Positions 52,460 to 60,898 of a stretch of DNA of 64,000 nt are shown here, piece after piece. The notes under the pieces were generated by a model. It searched no databases. It had not been told where the DNA came from and worked only from the letters and a program-made list of their open reading frames with translations. The position numbers and the translations under genes were made by a program. Source of the DNA: Lachnospiraceae bacterium (GTDB lineage Bacteria > Bacillota > Clostridia > Lachnospirales > Lachnospiraceae); the NCBI GenBank assembly GCA_017520155.1, contig JAFXGR010000066.1, positions 1-64,000 on the forward strand, written 5' to 3'. Position 1 is the stretch's first letter. Each line of letters starts with the position of its first letter.

Positions 52460-54144
52460 AAATGAAGAGGTCTTGCTCCAAGTCCTAAACGATTAAGACC
52501 GGAGAAAATTCCGCGAATAGATGCTCTGGTAATATTGCTGGATACTCCCACTCCGTAAGTAATTCTTCCGGAGTCGGAATCCATCATATGAATATAAGCA
52601 GCCGCCTGTGATCCTGAACCGGATTGGAGAGCATGCTCTTCGTAGTCAAGAATCTTAACTTCAATACCAAGGTTTTGATATAATCCTCTTCGTACCGCAT
52701 CAATAGGACCATTTCCCACTGCCTTGAAGTTTCTTTCTACTCCATGGTCGGTATAGAATACTTCTACGCTGGTATCAAAAGCTTTTCCTTCTCCATTATA
52801 ATCGGTAATATGAATTCTTCTGAAATGAAGAGGTTCTTTTTTATCCAAATATTCTTCCTTGAATTTTTCCATAATTTCTTCCGGTGGAACCTCACCCTTA
52901 ATTTCAGACAGCTTTTGAATAATATTTGCAAATTCCTTGTGCATTGCCTTAGGAAGCTTAAATCCAAAGTAAGTATCCATAATAAAGGCAACACCGCCTT
53001 TTCCGGACTGTGAATTGATACGTACAATGGGCTCATATTCTCTTCCAATGTCTGCAGGATCAATGGGAAGATAGGGCACCTGCCAATGTACGTTATTTCT
53101 TTCCTTCATGGCATTAACCCCTTTATTAATAGCATCCTGATGGGAACCGGAAAATGCAGTAAATACCAGCTTTCCGGCATAAGGATGTCTGGGATGAATG
53201 GGAATCTTACAGCAACGTTCATAAATATCAATAATCTCGTTGATGTGCTCTATTTCAAGTCCCGGATCGATTCCCTGAGAAAACATATTGTAGGCTAAAT
53301 TTAATAAATCTACATTTCCTGTTCTTTCTCCGTTTCCAAAGAGAGTTCCTTCCACTCTGTCTGCCCCTGCCATTAAGGCCAGCTCTGCAGACGCCACACC
53401 GGTTCCTCTGTCATTATGAGGGTGTACACTTAAAATAATACTTTCTCTATCTTCAAAATGGGTATTCATCCATTCAATTTGGTCTGCATACACATTAGGT
53501 GTGTTCATTTCCACGGTAGAGGGAAGATTAATGATAATGGGATTTTCCTTAGTTGCTCCCCAGGTTTTTTGTACTGCAGTACAAATATCAAGAGCAAATT
53601 CCACTTCTGTTCCGGTAAAGCTTTCCGGAGAATATTCCAGAATAATCTTACCGTCAAATTTTTCTGCTCTTTCCTTTACCATCTTAGTTCCCTGAATGGC
53701 AATATCAATAATTTCTTCCTTAGACATTCCAAAAACTACATCTCGTTGCAAGGTGGAAGTAGAGTTATAAATATGTACAATAGCCTGTTTACATCCCTGA
53801 ATGGATTCAAAGGTACGATCAATCAGCTCTTCTCTGCACTGGGTAAGAACCTGTACCTTTACGTCATCAGGAATCATATTTCCTTCAATTAATCGTCTTA
53901 AAAAATCATACTCAATTTGGCTGGCTGCGGGAAAACCAATTTCAATCTCCCGAAATCCCAATTTCACTAAATACTGAAAAAATTCTATTTTTTCTTCTAC
54001 TACCATGGGGTCGATTAACGCCTGATTACCGTCTCTTAAGTCAACACTGCACCAAAGGGGTGCTTTTTCAATTTCTTTCCCCGGCCATTTCCTTTCAGGA
54101 AAGGATATTACGGGATTTTTTTTGTACCGATTGAAATTTAACAT
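52456..54144 (-). CDS. leuA: 2-isopropylmalate synthase
   Basis: A 562-residue enzyme of the long LeuA type, condensing 2-ketoisovalerate with acetyl-CoA to start leucine synthesis. The catalytic barrel has WCSVDLRDGNQALIDPM, GFREIEIGFPAASQIEYDF, SVHPHNDRGTGVASAEL (metal-binding HxH) and GNGERTGNVDL. The C-terminal regulatory leucine-binding domain covers about 430-562, including GNGPIDAVRRGLYQ and GSGSQAAAYIHM. No leuB, leuC or leuD is adjacent. A hairpin with T run lies between the HPr gene and this start. The stop codon sits in the terminal CTAG of the long palindrome. Confidence 0.95.
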   Translation of the reverse strand: MLNFNRYKKNPVISFPERKWPGKEIEKAPLWCSVDLRDGNQALIDPMVVEEKIEFFQYLVKLGFREIEIGFPAASQIEYDFLRRLIEGNMIPDDVKVQVLTQCREELIDRTFESIQGCKQAIVHIYNSTSTLQRDVVFGMSKEEIIDIAIQGTKMVKERAEKFDGKIILEYSPESFTGTEVEFALDICTAVQKTWGATKENPIIINLPSTVEMNTPNVYADQIEWMNTHFEDRESIILSVHPHNDRGTGVASAELALMAGADRVEGTLFGNGERTGNVDLLNLAYNMFSQGIDPGLEIEHINEIIDIYERCCKIPIHPRHPYAGKLVFTAFSGSHQDAINKGVNAMKERNNVHWQVPYLPIDPADIGREYEPIVRINSQSGKGGVAFIMDTYFGFKLPKAMHKEFANIIQKLSEIKGEVPPEEIMEKFKEEYLDKKEPLHFRRIHITDYNGEGKAFDTSVEVFYTDHGVERNFKAVGNGPIDAVRRGLYQNLGIEVKILDYEEHALQSGSGSQAAAYIHMMDSDSGRITYGVGVSSNITRASIRGIFSGLNRLGLGARPLHF

Positions 54145-54171
54145 AATCTACTCCTCTTTCTCTTTATCTAT

Positions 54172-54200
54172 AAAAAGTCCACCTGTATTGCTACAGGTGG
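54172..54200 (-). terminator. Hairpin with T run between HPr gene and leuA
   Basis: CCACCTGT/ACAGGTGG (54179-54200) is followed on the minus strand by five T residues (54172-54176). It ends 28 bases before the leuA start codon. It can be the HPr terminator or an attenuator in a leuA leader; I see no leucine-rich leader peptide. Confidence 0.7.
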
Positions 54201-54239
54201 TCTAAATTTATTCGTTAAATTGTGTATGAAAAGTAACGT

Positions 54240-54503
54240 CTATTCTCCCAAGCCACTTTCTACTGCATTTATCAAGGCCTTTAATGCTTCTTCTTCATCT
54301 TCGCCTTCACAAATAAATTCAATCTCATCGCCGCACTTAATACATGCTCCCAATACACTAAGCACACTCTTTGCATTGGCTGTATTCCCTCTGTACATAA
54401 ATGTAATCAATGATTTGTACTGCATTGCTTCCTTACATAGGATTCCTGCGGGTCTTAGATGCAGCCCTGTTGGGTTTTTAATCACTACCTTCTGGCTTAC
54501 CAT
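54240..54503 (-). CDS. HPr-family phosphocarrier protein
   Basis: An 87-residue HPr-fold protein. TGLHLRPA holds the phosphoacceptor His15 of the sugar phosphotransferase system. AKSVLSVLGA holds the regulatory Ser46 that HPr kinase modifies for carbon catabolite control, so it can take both modifications; Crh-type proteins lack His15. Four cysteines (C23, C54, C57, C64) are unusual for HPr. It follows glmM after about 115 bp. GGAGG precedes its ATG. I do not assign ptsH firmly because a second HPr may exist elsewhere. Confidence 0.88.
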   Translation of the reverse strand: MVSQKVVIKNPTGLHLRPAGILCKEAMQYKSLITFMYRGNTANAKSVLSVLGACIKCGDEIEFICEGEDEEEALKALINAVESGLGE

Positions 54504-54620
54504 TTCCCCTTACCTCCAATTTTCCCCGTATTTTAACACTATGATAATGATACCATGTCTGGTTTATTTGCTCAAGTATTTTCTTCTGTTGCCCTCTCCT
54601 ATTCGTGGGGGATACTAATA

Positions 54621-55970
54621 CTAAAACATGGTATTTTGAATTAACTCTGCCAACTTTTTTGCTTCTTCTTCTATTATCTTCTGATCTTTTCCCTCAATCA
54701 TTACCCGAACCTTTGGCTCTGTTCCCGACGGACGGATCAATACCCTTCCCTCCCCAGCAAATTTCTTTTCCAAAGCTTCAATAGCATTGGCAATCTCAGG
54801 ATAATCCATATAACAGTCCTTCTTATGATTTGCCACCTTGGCGTTTACCAAGGCCTGAGGCATTACCTTCATAATAGAGGCCAATTCTGATAATGGCTTT
54901 TTCGTCTCTACCATAACCTGAAGCAAATGAAGGGCACTAAGGAGTCCGTCTCCTGTAGTATTTTCTTCTAGAAAAATAATGTGCCCTGACTGCTCTCCTC
55001 CAAGACTTGCATCAATTTCTTTCATTCTTTCCAATACATAACGGTCTCCAACCTTGGTTTGCTCTATCTGAATATCCTTCTCCTTGGCCATAAGGTAAAA
55101 ACCAAGATTACTCATTACTGTGGCAACAATAGTATCCTGCTTTAATTTTCCCTGAGACTTCATATAATTGCCAATAATGGCCATAATCTGATCACCATCT
55201 ACAATTTTCCCGTTTTCATCTACTGCCAGCATTCTGTCTGCATCACCGTCAAAAGCGAGACCAATATCTGCTTTTTCATAAACTACACGTCCCATCAATT
55301 CTTCCATATGGGTGGAACCGCAGTTGGCATTAATATTTGTTCCGTCAGGATTATTGTGAATGGCAACTACCTGTGCTCCTAAATCCTTAATAGCTTCTAC
55401 GGAAGTGTAAAAGGCTGCTCCTTCTGCACAGTCCAGTACAATTTTTAAGCCGGATAAATCCACCGGTACTGACTGTACCGCATGATTAATATACTCTTCT
55501 CTGGCATCATTTCGATATTTAATCTTTCCCACACCGTTTCCTGTAGGAAATTTAACTCCTGCCATATTCCGGTTAATTAGCTCTTCAATCTCATCTTCCA
55601 GTTCATCAGACAGTTTATAACCATCTCCATTGAAAAACTTAATTCCGTTAAATTCCACCGGATTATGAGAGGCAGAAATAACAACTCCTGCATCTACCTT
55701 ATATTTTTTTGTTAAATAAGCAATCGCCGGTGTAGGAATAACTCCTACATATACCACATTTGCTCCTACGCTGCAGGCTCCTGCCATTAAGGCATTAGCT
55801 AACATATCTCCGGATATTCTTGTATCACAGCCTACCATAATCGTAGGCTTATGATTAGTTTCTTTTGTTAATACGTAGGCTCCCGCCTGTCCCAGCTGCA
55901 TTGCCAATAAGGGAGTAATTTCTTCATTGGCTACCCCTCGTACTCCATCTGTTCCAAATAATCTTGCCAT
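54621..55970 (-). CDS. glmM: Phosphoglucosamine mutase
   Basis: A 449-residue alpha-D-phosphohexomutase converting glucosamine-6-phosphate to glucosamine-1-phosphate for peptidoglycan and amino-sugar polymers. It starts [15 protein letters not shown], the GlmM signature. The phosphoserine loop is VVISASHNP with Ser101, the metal loop FDGDADRM, the sugar loop GGEQSGH and the phosphate loop [12 protein letters not shown]. It lies downstream of cdaA and cdaR in the classical three-gene order; CdaA activity is held down by GlmM in characterised Firmicutes. Confidence 0.97.
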   Translation of the reverse strand: MARLFGTDGVRGVANEEITPLLAMQLGQAGAYVLTKETNHKPTIMVGCDTRISGDMLANALMAGACSVGANVVYVGVIPTPAIAYLTKKYKVDAGVVISASHNPVEFNGIKFFNGDGYKLSDELEDEIEELINRNMAGVKFPTGNGVGKIKYRNDAREEYINHAVQSVPVDLSGLKIVLDCAEGAAFYTSVEAIKDLGAQVVAIHNNPDGTNINANCGSTHMEELMGRVVYEKADIGLAFDGDADRMLAVDENGKIVDGDQIMAIIGNYMKSQGKLKQDTIVATVMSNLGFYLMAKEKDIQIEQTKVGDRYVLERMKEIDASLGGEQSGHIIFLEENTTGDGLLSALHLLQVMVETKKPLSELASIMKVMPQALVNAKVANHKKDCYMDYPEIANAIEALEKKFAGEGRVLIRPSGTEPKVRVMIEGKDQKIIEEEAKKLAELIQNTMF

Positions 55971-56004
55971 AGATCCTCCTAAATAAACTCTCTCTTCTTA
56001 TTGA

Positions 56005-57282
56005 TTATTGATTACTGATTTCTGTAATCTTTACCGGAATTTTTACTTCTGTTTCCATCCAAATACCCTCAGGAAGCTGAACAATACCGGGAACCACATA
56101 AGTTTTTTCTTCCAGTTTGGTCAGATCTTTTTCTTCCATATACAGCCCCATATCCACTGTAATTCTTACCTGTTCTAAAGATGCTGTTTCTATTTTAGAG
56201 CCAAAACTAAATAATGATAACAAAAGTATATTCTCCTTCAGCTCAATTTCTGCCTTATATTCTTTTGGAAGATTTTCGATAACAATATCTTCTCCATCAT
56301 AAAAATATTCTGTCATTACTTCTTTTTCGATAATGGCTGTTCCGTTAATCTGACCATTAAACTCAGGATCAGCTAAAATCACATTATCGGGAAGATATTC
56401 TTTTATATCAATCTTTGTACTTACATTTGCTTTTGCTGCTGTTAAATCCAGTGCATCCTCTACTCTGATTTCCCGAAGATTTCTCAGTACATTATTTTTT
56501 CCTGCAAGGACTATTTTTTCCGGATCCAGAAGAACCTGACCGTTAAAGCCGTAGCCTCTTGCCTCTGTTCCCTTTGCCACTAAAACAACCGGTACCTCCT
56601 TTGTGGCCAAAATAGAAGCCACACATTGCACCTCATTTATACTGCTGGTAAGTCTGTTATCAATAATTCTACGGCCTTCCTTATCATAAAGCTCTATGGG
56701 AAGCAACATGCTTACATCATCCTTAGCCCCTGCCAGATCAACACTTACCACTGCTTTTTCCAGATTTTTCACTATACTTTCGGGACCGGAAATATTTAAT
56801 GCGTTTTGTTCTGTATGGGTACCTCCTAAAAGATAACCCTCAGCAGGTTCATTCTTTGTTTCTATTTCAATATTTTTCTGTACTCTTAAAATATTTTCTA
56901 TCTTTACCGTGAGATACTCTTCATTTGCTCTTAAACTTTCAATTTTATTTCCCACTGTTTTTACGGTGGATAGCCTAATGGGAATCCGATTATTTTCATC
57001 CATTTCTTTAATGTCGGCTGTTGCCACAATATTGGATACGGTAAAGGCCTCCATTACGGAGCGGTTACCTCTTACCCTTACACTGATTTCATCAGTATTG
57101 CCTACCACCTCAACAAATTTTCCCGCCGCAGTCATAATATTCATATTCTGCAGCTGGACTATTACAGAATAATCGTTACTCTGATAAGGATCATTAATAT
57201 TAATGGAAATCATCCAAAGTCCTGCTGCAATCAGAACGGCAACAATTTTTAATTTCAAATTGTGGGATAATTTTTCTTTCAT
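56005..57282 (-). CDS. cdaR: YbbR-domain regulator of diadenylate cyclase
   Basis: A 425-residue protein with one N-terminal membrane helix (~12-28, LKIVAVLIAAGLWMISI) and an extracytoplasmic region made of four YbbR-like repeats, each a beta domain of about 80-90 residues (for example VEVVGNTDEISVRVRGNRSV and VVLVAKGTEARGYGFNGQVL). In Bacillus and Listeria the equivalent protein binds and controls CdaA. It lies 17 bp after cdaA and 34 bp before glmM, so all three are one operon. Confidence 0.93.
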   Translation of the reverse strand: MKEKLSHNLKLKIVAVLIAAGLWMISININDPYQSNDYSVIVQLQNMNIMTAAGKFVEVVGNTDEISVRVRGNRSVMEAFTVSNIVATADIKEMDENNRIPIRLSTVKTVGNKIESLRANEEYLTVKIENILRVQKNIEIETKNEPAEGYLLGGTHTEQNALNISGPESIVKNLEKAVVSVDLAGAKDDVSMLLPIELYDKEGRRIIDNRLTSSINEVQCVASILATKEVPVVLVAKGTEARGYGFNGQVLLDPEKIVLAGKNNVLRNLREIRVEDALDLTAAKANVSTKIDIKEYLPDNVILADPEFNGQINGTAIIEKEVMTEYFYDGEDIVIENLPKEYKAEIELKENILLLSLFSFGSKIETASLEQVRITVDMGLYMEEKDLTKLEEKTYVVPGIVQLPEGIWMETEVKIPVKITEISNQ

Positions 57283-57299
57283 TGTTTTTCCCCTGACTC

Positions 57300-58163
57300 T
57301 TATTTTGATTTTCCTTTAAAAATTCTTCTCTTCTTTTCTTCTTTAGGCTTATTCTGGATTTTCATCAAATATCGTTCAATATCTTCCGCCCTAAGATTTC
57401 TGTTTAATTGTCCCCGATAAGCAATACTGATTTTTCCTGTCTCTTCGGAAACAATTAAGGTCATGGCATCACTTTGCTCCGAAATTCCCACTCCTGCACG
57501 ATGTCTCGTTCCCAAATCTTTACTTAACTGCATATTATCCGAAAGGGGAAGATAGCAGGTAGCAGAAAGAATTCTATCTCCCTTTACAATTACCGCTCCG
57601 TCATGTAAGGGAGTATTATGTTCAAAAATATTTATCAAAAGCTGGCTGCTGATTAAGGCCTCCAAACGAATTCCCGTAGATTCATATTCTGTTAAAATAT
57701 CATTTTGTGAAACTACAATTAAGGCCCCTGTTTTCACTTTGCTCATTTCAACACAGGCCTTAGTAATTTCTTTTATGGTTTTGTCGGAAAATAATCCTTC
57801 ATCTATTATTTTATTAAATTCCATGGGCAAAAAGGCCCCCAGAATATTTTTCTTTCCCAGGGTTTCCAAAGCTCTTCTCAACTCCGGCTGGAGTACTACA
57901 ATTACTGCAATCACCCCAATATAAACTACATTTTGGGCTATCCATATGATGGTATTCATCTCCAGCACTGCTGCCACAATAAACATGATCATAATAGAAA
58001 CTACGCCCTTCATCAATAGCCATGCCCTGGTATTACGAATCCAGATTAAGATGTGATAAAGTATAACGGAAATAATAGCAATCTCCAATACATCAATAAT
58101 TCCCGGTTTAGGGATGTAGAGATTTGCTATATTATTTTCCAAATAAGGGAGAATTTGTTCCAT
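57300..58163 (-). CDS. cdaA: Membrane-bound diadenylate cyclase
   Basis: A 287-residue enzyme making cyclic di-AMP from ATP. Three membrane helices (~24-42, 48-68, 72-92) precede the DAC domain. The active-site motifs DGA (188-190, PLHDGAVIV) and RHR (220-222, GTRHRAGVG) are intact, as is SDAMTLIVSEETG. A basic, lysine-rich tail (MKIQNKPKEEKKRRIFKG) ends the protein. c-di-AMP governs potassium uptake, turgor and cell-wall balance. It begins the cdaA-cdaR-glmM operon. Confidence 0.97.
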   Translation of the reverse strand: MEQILPYLENNIANLYIPKPGIIDVLEIAIISVILYHILIWIRNTRAWLLMKGVVSIMIMFIVAAVLEMNTIIWIAQNVVYIGVIAVIVVLQPELRRALETLGKKNILGAFLPMEFNKIIDEGLFSDKTIKEITKACVEMSKVKTGALIVVSQNDILTEYESTGIRLEALISSQLLINIFEHNTPLHDGAVIVKGDRILSATCYLPLSDNMQLSKDLGTRHRAGVGISEQSDAMTLIVSEETGKISIAYRGQLNRNLRAEDIERYLMKIQNKPKEEKKRRIFKGKSK

Positions 58164-58209
58164 TTAATTTTTTCCTAGTCTGTTTTAATTTTCATGATAT
58201 TAAACTATA

Positions 58210-59304
58210 TTATTCCCGATTTTCAGTGGTTCTTGCTACCCCGTTTGCTGTTTTTATTACCTTAGGATTTACCCTCTTCTCAAGCGGTCTTTCTTGTCTT
58301 ACCCCGGGATTTTGACCTCCTGCCACACTGGCTCTTGGTACTGCCTGTTTCCTAGAGGGCTTCACTGCACCATTTCTCGGCTTTCTGTTAATCCTTTTAA
58401 CTTTTTTCTCCTGAGCCGTCACCATATTCTTAGGAACTGCTTTTACATAATAATAATATTCATCATCCTCAAACTGAACTAATTCCGTTCTGGTATAATC
58501 CACATTAAACTCAAAAAACTGTATTACCAGACATAATAATAAGGAAAATACTCCTCCAATTACCGTTCCCACTACGGAAAGCTGCAGTTCAAATAAAAAT
58601 TCACAAATCAGTAGAAGTACAACACTTACGGAAATACCGGTAAATATAGCCATTGTCCAGCTATGATCTACAGAAGTTCTTCGAATCATATATACTGCTA
58701 TTAAAGTAAAGGCAAAAATAATTACGGTAATAAGCATGGTTTTATTATCTAAAACACCGTCCATCATTACCCTGAACTTTTGGGAGCCCGTTTCTGCATC
58801 CGCTGAAGAAAAGATACCAAGATTATCCGTCATAAATTTAATAATATAGTAAATTACGGTTCCGCAGCTTAAGGAGATAATGGAAGCAGGTCCTGCCACT
58901 AATCCCAAGGCTACCGGCATTACAAAGGGAATTTTCAGGATAAAAAATAAGGGGGTTAAAAGTACCACCATGGTATCCTTTGGTGAAAATCTGAAATAGA
59001 TAAGAAACATAATCAGCATTACGGCCATTACCACAACTGCACATTCCAATGCCAGGGCATAGCTATGTAAGACAATATATAATGCAGAAATTACCACAAT
59101 AAAATTTCCGGGTAAAAAGGAACACATTAAGGAGAGTACCATAACAATGGCAAAGCTCTTTAACATTCCCATATAACCCATGGCCTGATTAATAATGATT
59201 AAGCTAAGCAATGCTGCCAAAAACTTAATCAATGGATTAAGATAAATCTCATTTTTCGTATAAAATCTTTTTAAATTCTCTCTTAGTTCCAATAAACCAG
59301 TCAT
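58210..59304 (-). CDS. Membrane protein upstream of cdaA, not recognised
   Basis: A 364-residue protein with about nine membrane helices between residues 25 and 265. A basic cytoplasmic C-terminal tail (about 285-364) is rich in Lys, Arg and Pro, with many KRINRKPRNG-type stretches and no fold. I do not recognise a family. It lies 47 bp upstream of cdaA and 51 bp after the preceding gene, so it likely belongs to the same transcript. The helix pattern with gapped glycine-rich loops (LGLVAGPASIISLSCG) would suit a transporter or assembly protein. The basic tail could bind nucleic acid or lipid headgroups. Confidence 0.7.
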   Translation of the reverse strand: MTGLLELRENLKRFYTKNEIYLNPLIKFLAALLSLIIINQAMGYMGMLKSFAIVMVLSLMCSFLPGNFIVVISALYIVLHSYALALECAVVVMAVMLIMFLIYFRFSPKDTMVVLLTPLFFILKIPFVMPVALGLVAGPASIISLSCGTVIYYIIKFMTDNLGIFSSADAETGSQKFRVMMDGVLDNKTMLITVIIFAFTLIAVYMIRRTSVDHSWTMAIFTGISVSVVLLLICEFLFELQLSVVGTVIGGVFSLLLCLVIQFFEFNVDYTRTELVQFEDDEYYYYVKAVPKNMVTAQEKKVKRINRKPRNGAVKPSRKQAVPRASVAGGQNPGVRQERPLEKRVNPKVIKTANGVARTTENRE

Positions 59305-59354
59305 GAAAACTTCCTTTCGTCAGTATCTTTTTTCACAAAATATCAGATACTTTT

Positions 59355-59753
59355 TTATTCTTCTTCACTTTCACCATAAATCCGTAATAGCTTTTTTAGA
59401 TTCACATAATAAAGCTTGGTACTCTGCAAAGCCACATTATAGCGATACAGGGAAACAATATAAGTTATAACGGAAAGCAGGGAAATATAAATTACATATA
59501 TGATCAGTACACCTTTAATAAAACCAAATAAATCCATCTGATAGATTTCCTTCATAAAGATTTCAAAATCATATAAAATATACAGCCCAAATAAAATACC
59601 GAAAGCAATGGAGTTTGCAATAAAAGCTTTCATCAACTGCAGGCTGATGTAATCGCTGCGAAAAAAACATACAATATTTTTATTCTTCTTATGGTCTCCC
59701 TCTTCATAGGCAGCCATCCGTGTCATAAGCTTTACACGTTCTTCATTTACCAT
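59355..59753 (-). CDS. Small membrane protein, not recognised
   Basis: A 132-residue protein with a charged N-terminus (~1-35) and two long hydrophobic segments (~45-65 and ~75-105) joined by a short loop (FEIFMKEIYQMDLFGFIKG). The C-terminal cytoplasmic part reads ALQSTKLYYVNLKKLLRIYG. It lies between the flagellar YvyF-type gene and the larger membrane protein gene, in the same orientation and close spacing. No known domain is visible. Confidence 0.65.
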   Translation of the reverse strand: MVNEERVKLMTRMAAYEEGDHKKNKNIVCFFRSDYISLQLMKAFIANSIAFGILFGLYILYDFEIFMKEIYQMDLFGFIKGVLIIYVIYISLLSVITYIVSLYRYNVALQSTKLYYVNLKKLLRIYGESEEE

Positions 59754-59767
59754 GTAAAAACCCTTTC

Positions 59768-60175
59768 CTACTTATCTAAGAATCTCATTCTTGCCCCGTC
59801 ACGGCTTTCTTTTTTAGGCTGTATACGGGCAGCACCGCCAATGGCAGAATTCAGTGCGTTGGTCATTGTACTTTTGCACTCCGGGCAAAATCTTCCGCTT
59901 TTGATCATTCTGCCGCAATGCTCACAATTAATTCCCATAGGGGACTCATCCGATAACACAAGCCTTTCCTCTCTGAGCCATTGACGAATTAAATTCACAC
60001 TGACATCACAGGCTTCTGAAACTTCCTGAATACCAGAGCCGGGATTTTCTATTACGTATTTTTTTACTTCCTGAAACTTTTCTTCCTCTTCTTCTCTGCA
60101 TCTGGGACAAAGTACAGGTCCCATTACATAATTAAAGATTCTCTTACATTTTCTACAGTTTTTTACGTTCATCAT
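59768..60175 (-). CDS. YvyF-type flagellar operon protein
   Basis: A 135-residue protein with two zinc-ribbon-like cysteine sets, CRKCKRIF...CPRC near the N-terminus and CEHCGRMI...CPEC near residue 100, around a helix-turn-helix-like segment (GIQEVSEACDVSVNLIRQWL). This is the layout of the TIGR03826/YvyF family found in comF-flagellar operons of Firmicutes; its role is not settled. AAAGGAGGGG precedes the double ATG. It follows comFC by 18 bp, as in Bacillus. Confidence 0.85.
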   Translation of the reverse strand: MMNVKNCRKCKRIFNYVMGPVLCPRCREEEEEKFQEVKKYVIENPGSGIQEVSEACDVSVNLIRQWLREERLVLSDESPMGINCEHCGRMIKSGRFCPECKSTMTNALNSAIGGAARIQPKKESRDGARMRFLDK

Positions 60176-60193
60176 ACCCCTCCTTTATTATCT

Positions 60194-60898
60194 TTATAAC
60201 CCCGAACCAATTGATATGGTTAAAAAATAAATATTTTTGATACCTGCTTCTTTACAAACTAAGGCCACTGCATCTATGGTACTTCCTGTCGTGTAGATAT
60301 CATCAATAATTATAACTGTACTTAATTTTACATCATTTCGCCCTAATAGAAAAGCTTTTTTCAAATTATTTTGTCTCTCGCTGCCATCCAATTCTTTCAT
60401 CGGCAGGGTATTTTTTCCTCTGATTACAAGATCATTTATTACCGGTATTTTCCAGTAAAAAGAAAGCTCATTAGCCAAAACTTCCGCCTGATTATATCCT
60501 CTCTTTCTTTTTCTTTTTTTATGTAAGGGAACAGGAATTAACGCCTGAGGCTTCCATTGTCTTACCCATTTTTTCAGATAATGGGCCATGTAGCTTCCAT
60601 AACAGGAGGCATATTCCTTTCTCCCTCCATATTTAAATCGATAAAGAGACAAACGTACAAATTCATATTCAAAAAGTGCAGCACCACGAATAAACTCATG
60701 GTCTTTTTTTCTGCAGTCAAAGCAATATTCCTGTTCCTCCTTTACCGGCTTTCCGCAACGGAAACACAAAGGCTCTTTCAGGTAACGAATTTTTTCCCTG
60801 CAGTGCTTACATATATTTTGTTCTCCCAGAGGAAGAACTGTATCACAAAAAGTGCATCTGAGAGGAAATAACATTTCCAAAATTATATTTCGTTTCAA
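60194..60898 (-). CDS. comFC: ComFC phosphoribosyltransferase-like protein
   Basis: A 234-residue ComF-family protein linked to DNA uptake and recombination. An N-terminal zinc finger (CTFCDTVL...CKHC, CFRCGKPV...CFDC) is followed by a phosphoribosyltransferase fold with RGYNQAEVLA and the PRPP-binding loop VIIIDDIYTTGST. It begins at TTG 60898, with AAGGAG five bases upstream; the TTGA overlaps the recD2 stop by four bases, so the two are translationally coupled. Confidence 0.92.
   Translation of the reverse strand: MKRNIILEMLFPLRCTFCDTVLPLGEQNICKHCREKIRYLKEPLCFRCGKPVKEEQEYCFDCRKKDHEFIRGAALFEYEFVRLSLYRFKYGGRKEYASCYGSYMAHYLKKWVRQWKPQALIPVPLHKKRKRKRGYNQAEVLANELSFYWKIPVINDLVIRGKNTLPMKELDGSERQNNLKKAFLLGRNDVKLSTVIIIDDIYTTGSTIDAVALVCKEAGIKNIYFLTISIGSGL

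Noticed and set aside
54145..54239. T-box leader for leuA
   Set aside because: The gap is under 100 bp and lacks a T-box sequence or specifier stem.
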